From Candidatus Lachnoclostridium stercoravium (GTDB taxonomy: Bacteria > Bacillota > Clostridia > Lachnospirales > Lachnospiraceae), in assembly GCA_019118365.1 (NCBI GenBank), contig DWZA01000040.1, positions 1-61,368 on the forward strand: DNA of 61,368 nucleotides. The letters run 5' to 3'. The position numbers were made by a program, and so were the translations under genes. Positions 61,057 to 61,368 of this stretch are shown piece after piece. The notes below the pieces were generated by a model that was not told the origin of the DNA, made no database searches, and was given only the letters and a program-made list of their open reading frames with translations. Positions within the stretch are counted from its first letter, which is position 1; the number at the start of each line of letters is the position of its first letter.

Positions 61057-61368
61057 ATGGAAGAAAACCAAAACACAGAATGGAAAGAATCCTGGCGTGA
61101 TGAGTATCTGAAATGGATCTGTGGTTTTGCAAATGCTCAAGGCGGCAAGATATATATTGGAACCGATGACAATGGAAATGTCATCGGTGTACAGGATAGT
61201 AAAAAGCTGTTGGAAGATATCCCAAATAAAGTGCGGGATATTCTTGGTATTATCGTGGATGTCAATCTGCTGACCCAAGATGGTAAAGATTACATTGAGA
61301 TACGTGTGAATCCGAGCAGTTATCCTGTAAATTATAAAGGGGAGTACCATTATCGCAGCGGCAGTACA
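61057..61368 (+). CDS. AlbA_2 / Schlafen-like ATP-binding protein, N-terminal part (cut by window end)
   Basis: The frame is open to the last base. It encodes the classic AlbA_2 domain: EWKESWRDEYLKWICGFAN, AQGGKIYIGTDDNGNVIGV, and IPNKVRDILGIIVDVN, ending in YPVNYKGEYHYRSGST. Such proteins, often annotated as RecG-like or ATP-binding, are frequently regulators or defence-related. The C-terminal part, which would carry a winged helix, lies outside the window. GGGGGAA precedes the ATG. Confidence 0.88.
   Translation, partial: MEENQNTEWKESWRDEYLKWICGFANAQGGKIYIGTDDNGNVIGVQDSKKLLEDIPNKVRDILGIIVDVNLLTQDGKDYIEIRVNPSSYPVNYKGEYHYRSGST

Overview
The window looks like a chromosome segment of a spore-forming, gut-type Clostridia, most likely Lachnospiraceae. 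The supporting signs are a fused IspH-ribosomal protein S1 gene downstream of cmk, a GerA/SpoVAF-type spore germination protein, a CIRCE-controlled groESL operon, DUF1576 and YitT/YczE membrane proteins, a GlnRS, and many sugar ABC importers, each with its own regulator. I see no rRNA, tRNA, CRISPR array, intact insertion sequence or prophage. Both ends cut through genes: an Rpn-type nuclease on the left and an AlbA_2 (Schlafen-like) protein on the right.

Layout. 1-0.5 kb: end of an Rpn-like gene with an internal tandem duplication. 0.7-8.9 kb: a GntR/FCD regulator divergent from a carbohydrate operon (TIM-barrel isomerase, two-subunit transketolase, RbsA/RbsC/RbsB-like importer, acetamidase/formamidase). 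9.1-14.4 kb: a GGDEF-GGDEF-EAL protein and a UvrA-like protein lacking the UvrB-binding insert. 14.6-16.2 kb: a SorC regulator and a truncated dhaK. 16.2-20.4 kb: a BCCT transporter and an enolase-superfamily enzyme, divergent from a PAS-AAA+ regulator. 20.4-27.2 kb: cmk, ispH-rpsA, a DUF1576 protein and glnS. 27.3-36.9 kb: an alpha-glucoside uptake and hydrolysis region (frameshifted MsmX/UgpC-type ATPase, PucR-type regulator, GH13 glucosidase, PrpR-type sigma-54 activator, binding protein and two permeases). 37-48.3 kb: a MocR regulator, an acidic membrane-anchored protein, groESL, a YczE protein, a zinc-ribbon protein, guaB, a MATE exporter, an OGG-type glycosylase and the germination protein. 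48.5-53.3 kb: a likely small RNA, an LRR protein with an unknown partner, YitT, TcdA and an Rrf2 regulator. 53.4-60.9 kb: a LysR regulator followed by a redox cluster with three exported flavodoxins.

How genes work together. The clearest circuit is at 31.4-33.6 kb. A PrpR-type activator with a GAFSGA loop lies between two near-consensus -24/-12 promoters, one facing the GH13 glucosidase and one facing the sugar importer, each with TGAAACA/TGTTTCA repeats upstream. The most unusual gene set is at 54.5-60.9 kb: two lipoprotein flavodoxins (one fused to a cyclophilin-like domain), one secreted flavodoxin with choline-binding-like repeats, and a histidine-rich DUF4405 membrane protein, together with cytoplasmic oxidoreductases. 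This suggests an electron-transfer route outside the membrane.

Two families of non-coding elements lie between genes. One is a roughly 150-bp element with terminal inverted repeats and hairpins that covary between copies (three full and three deleted copies). The other is a 261-bp fold-back element with a second fragment overlapping the MocR promoter.
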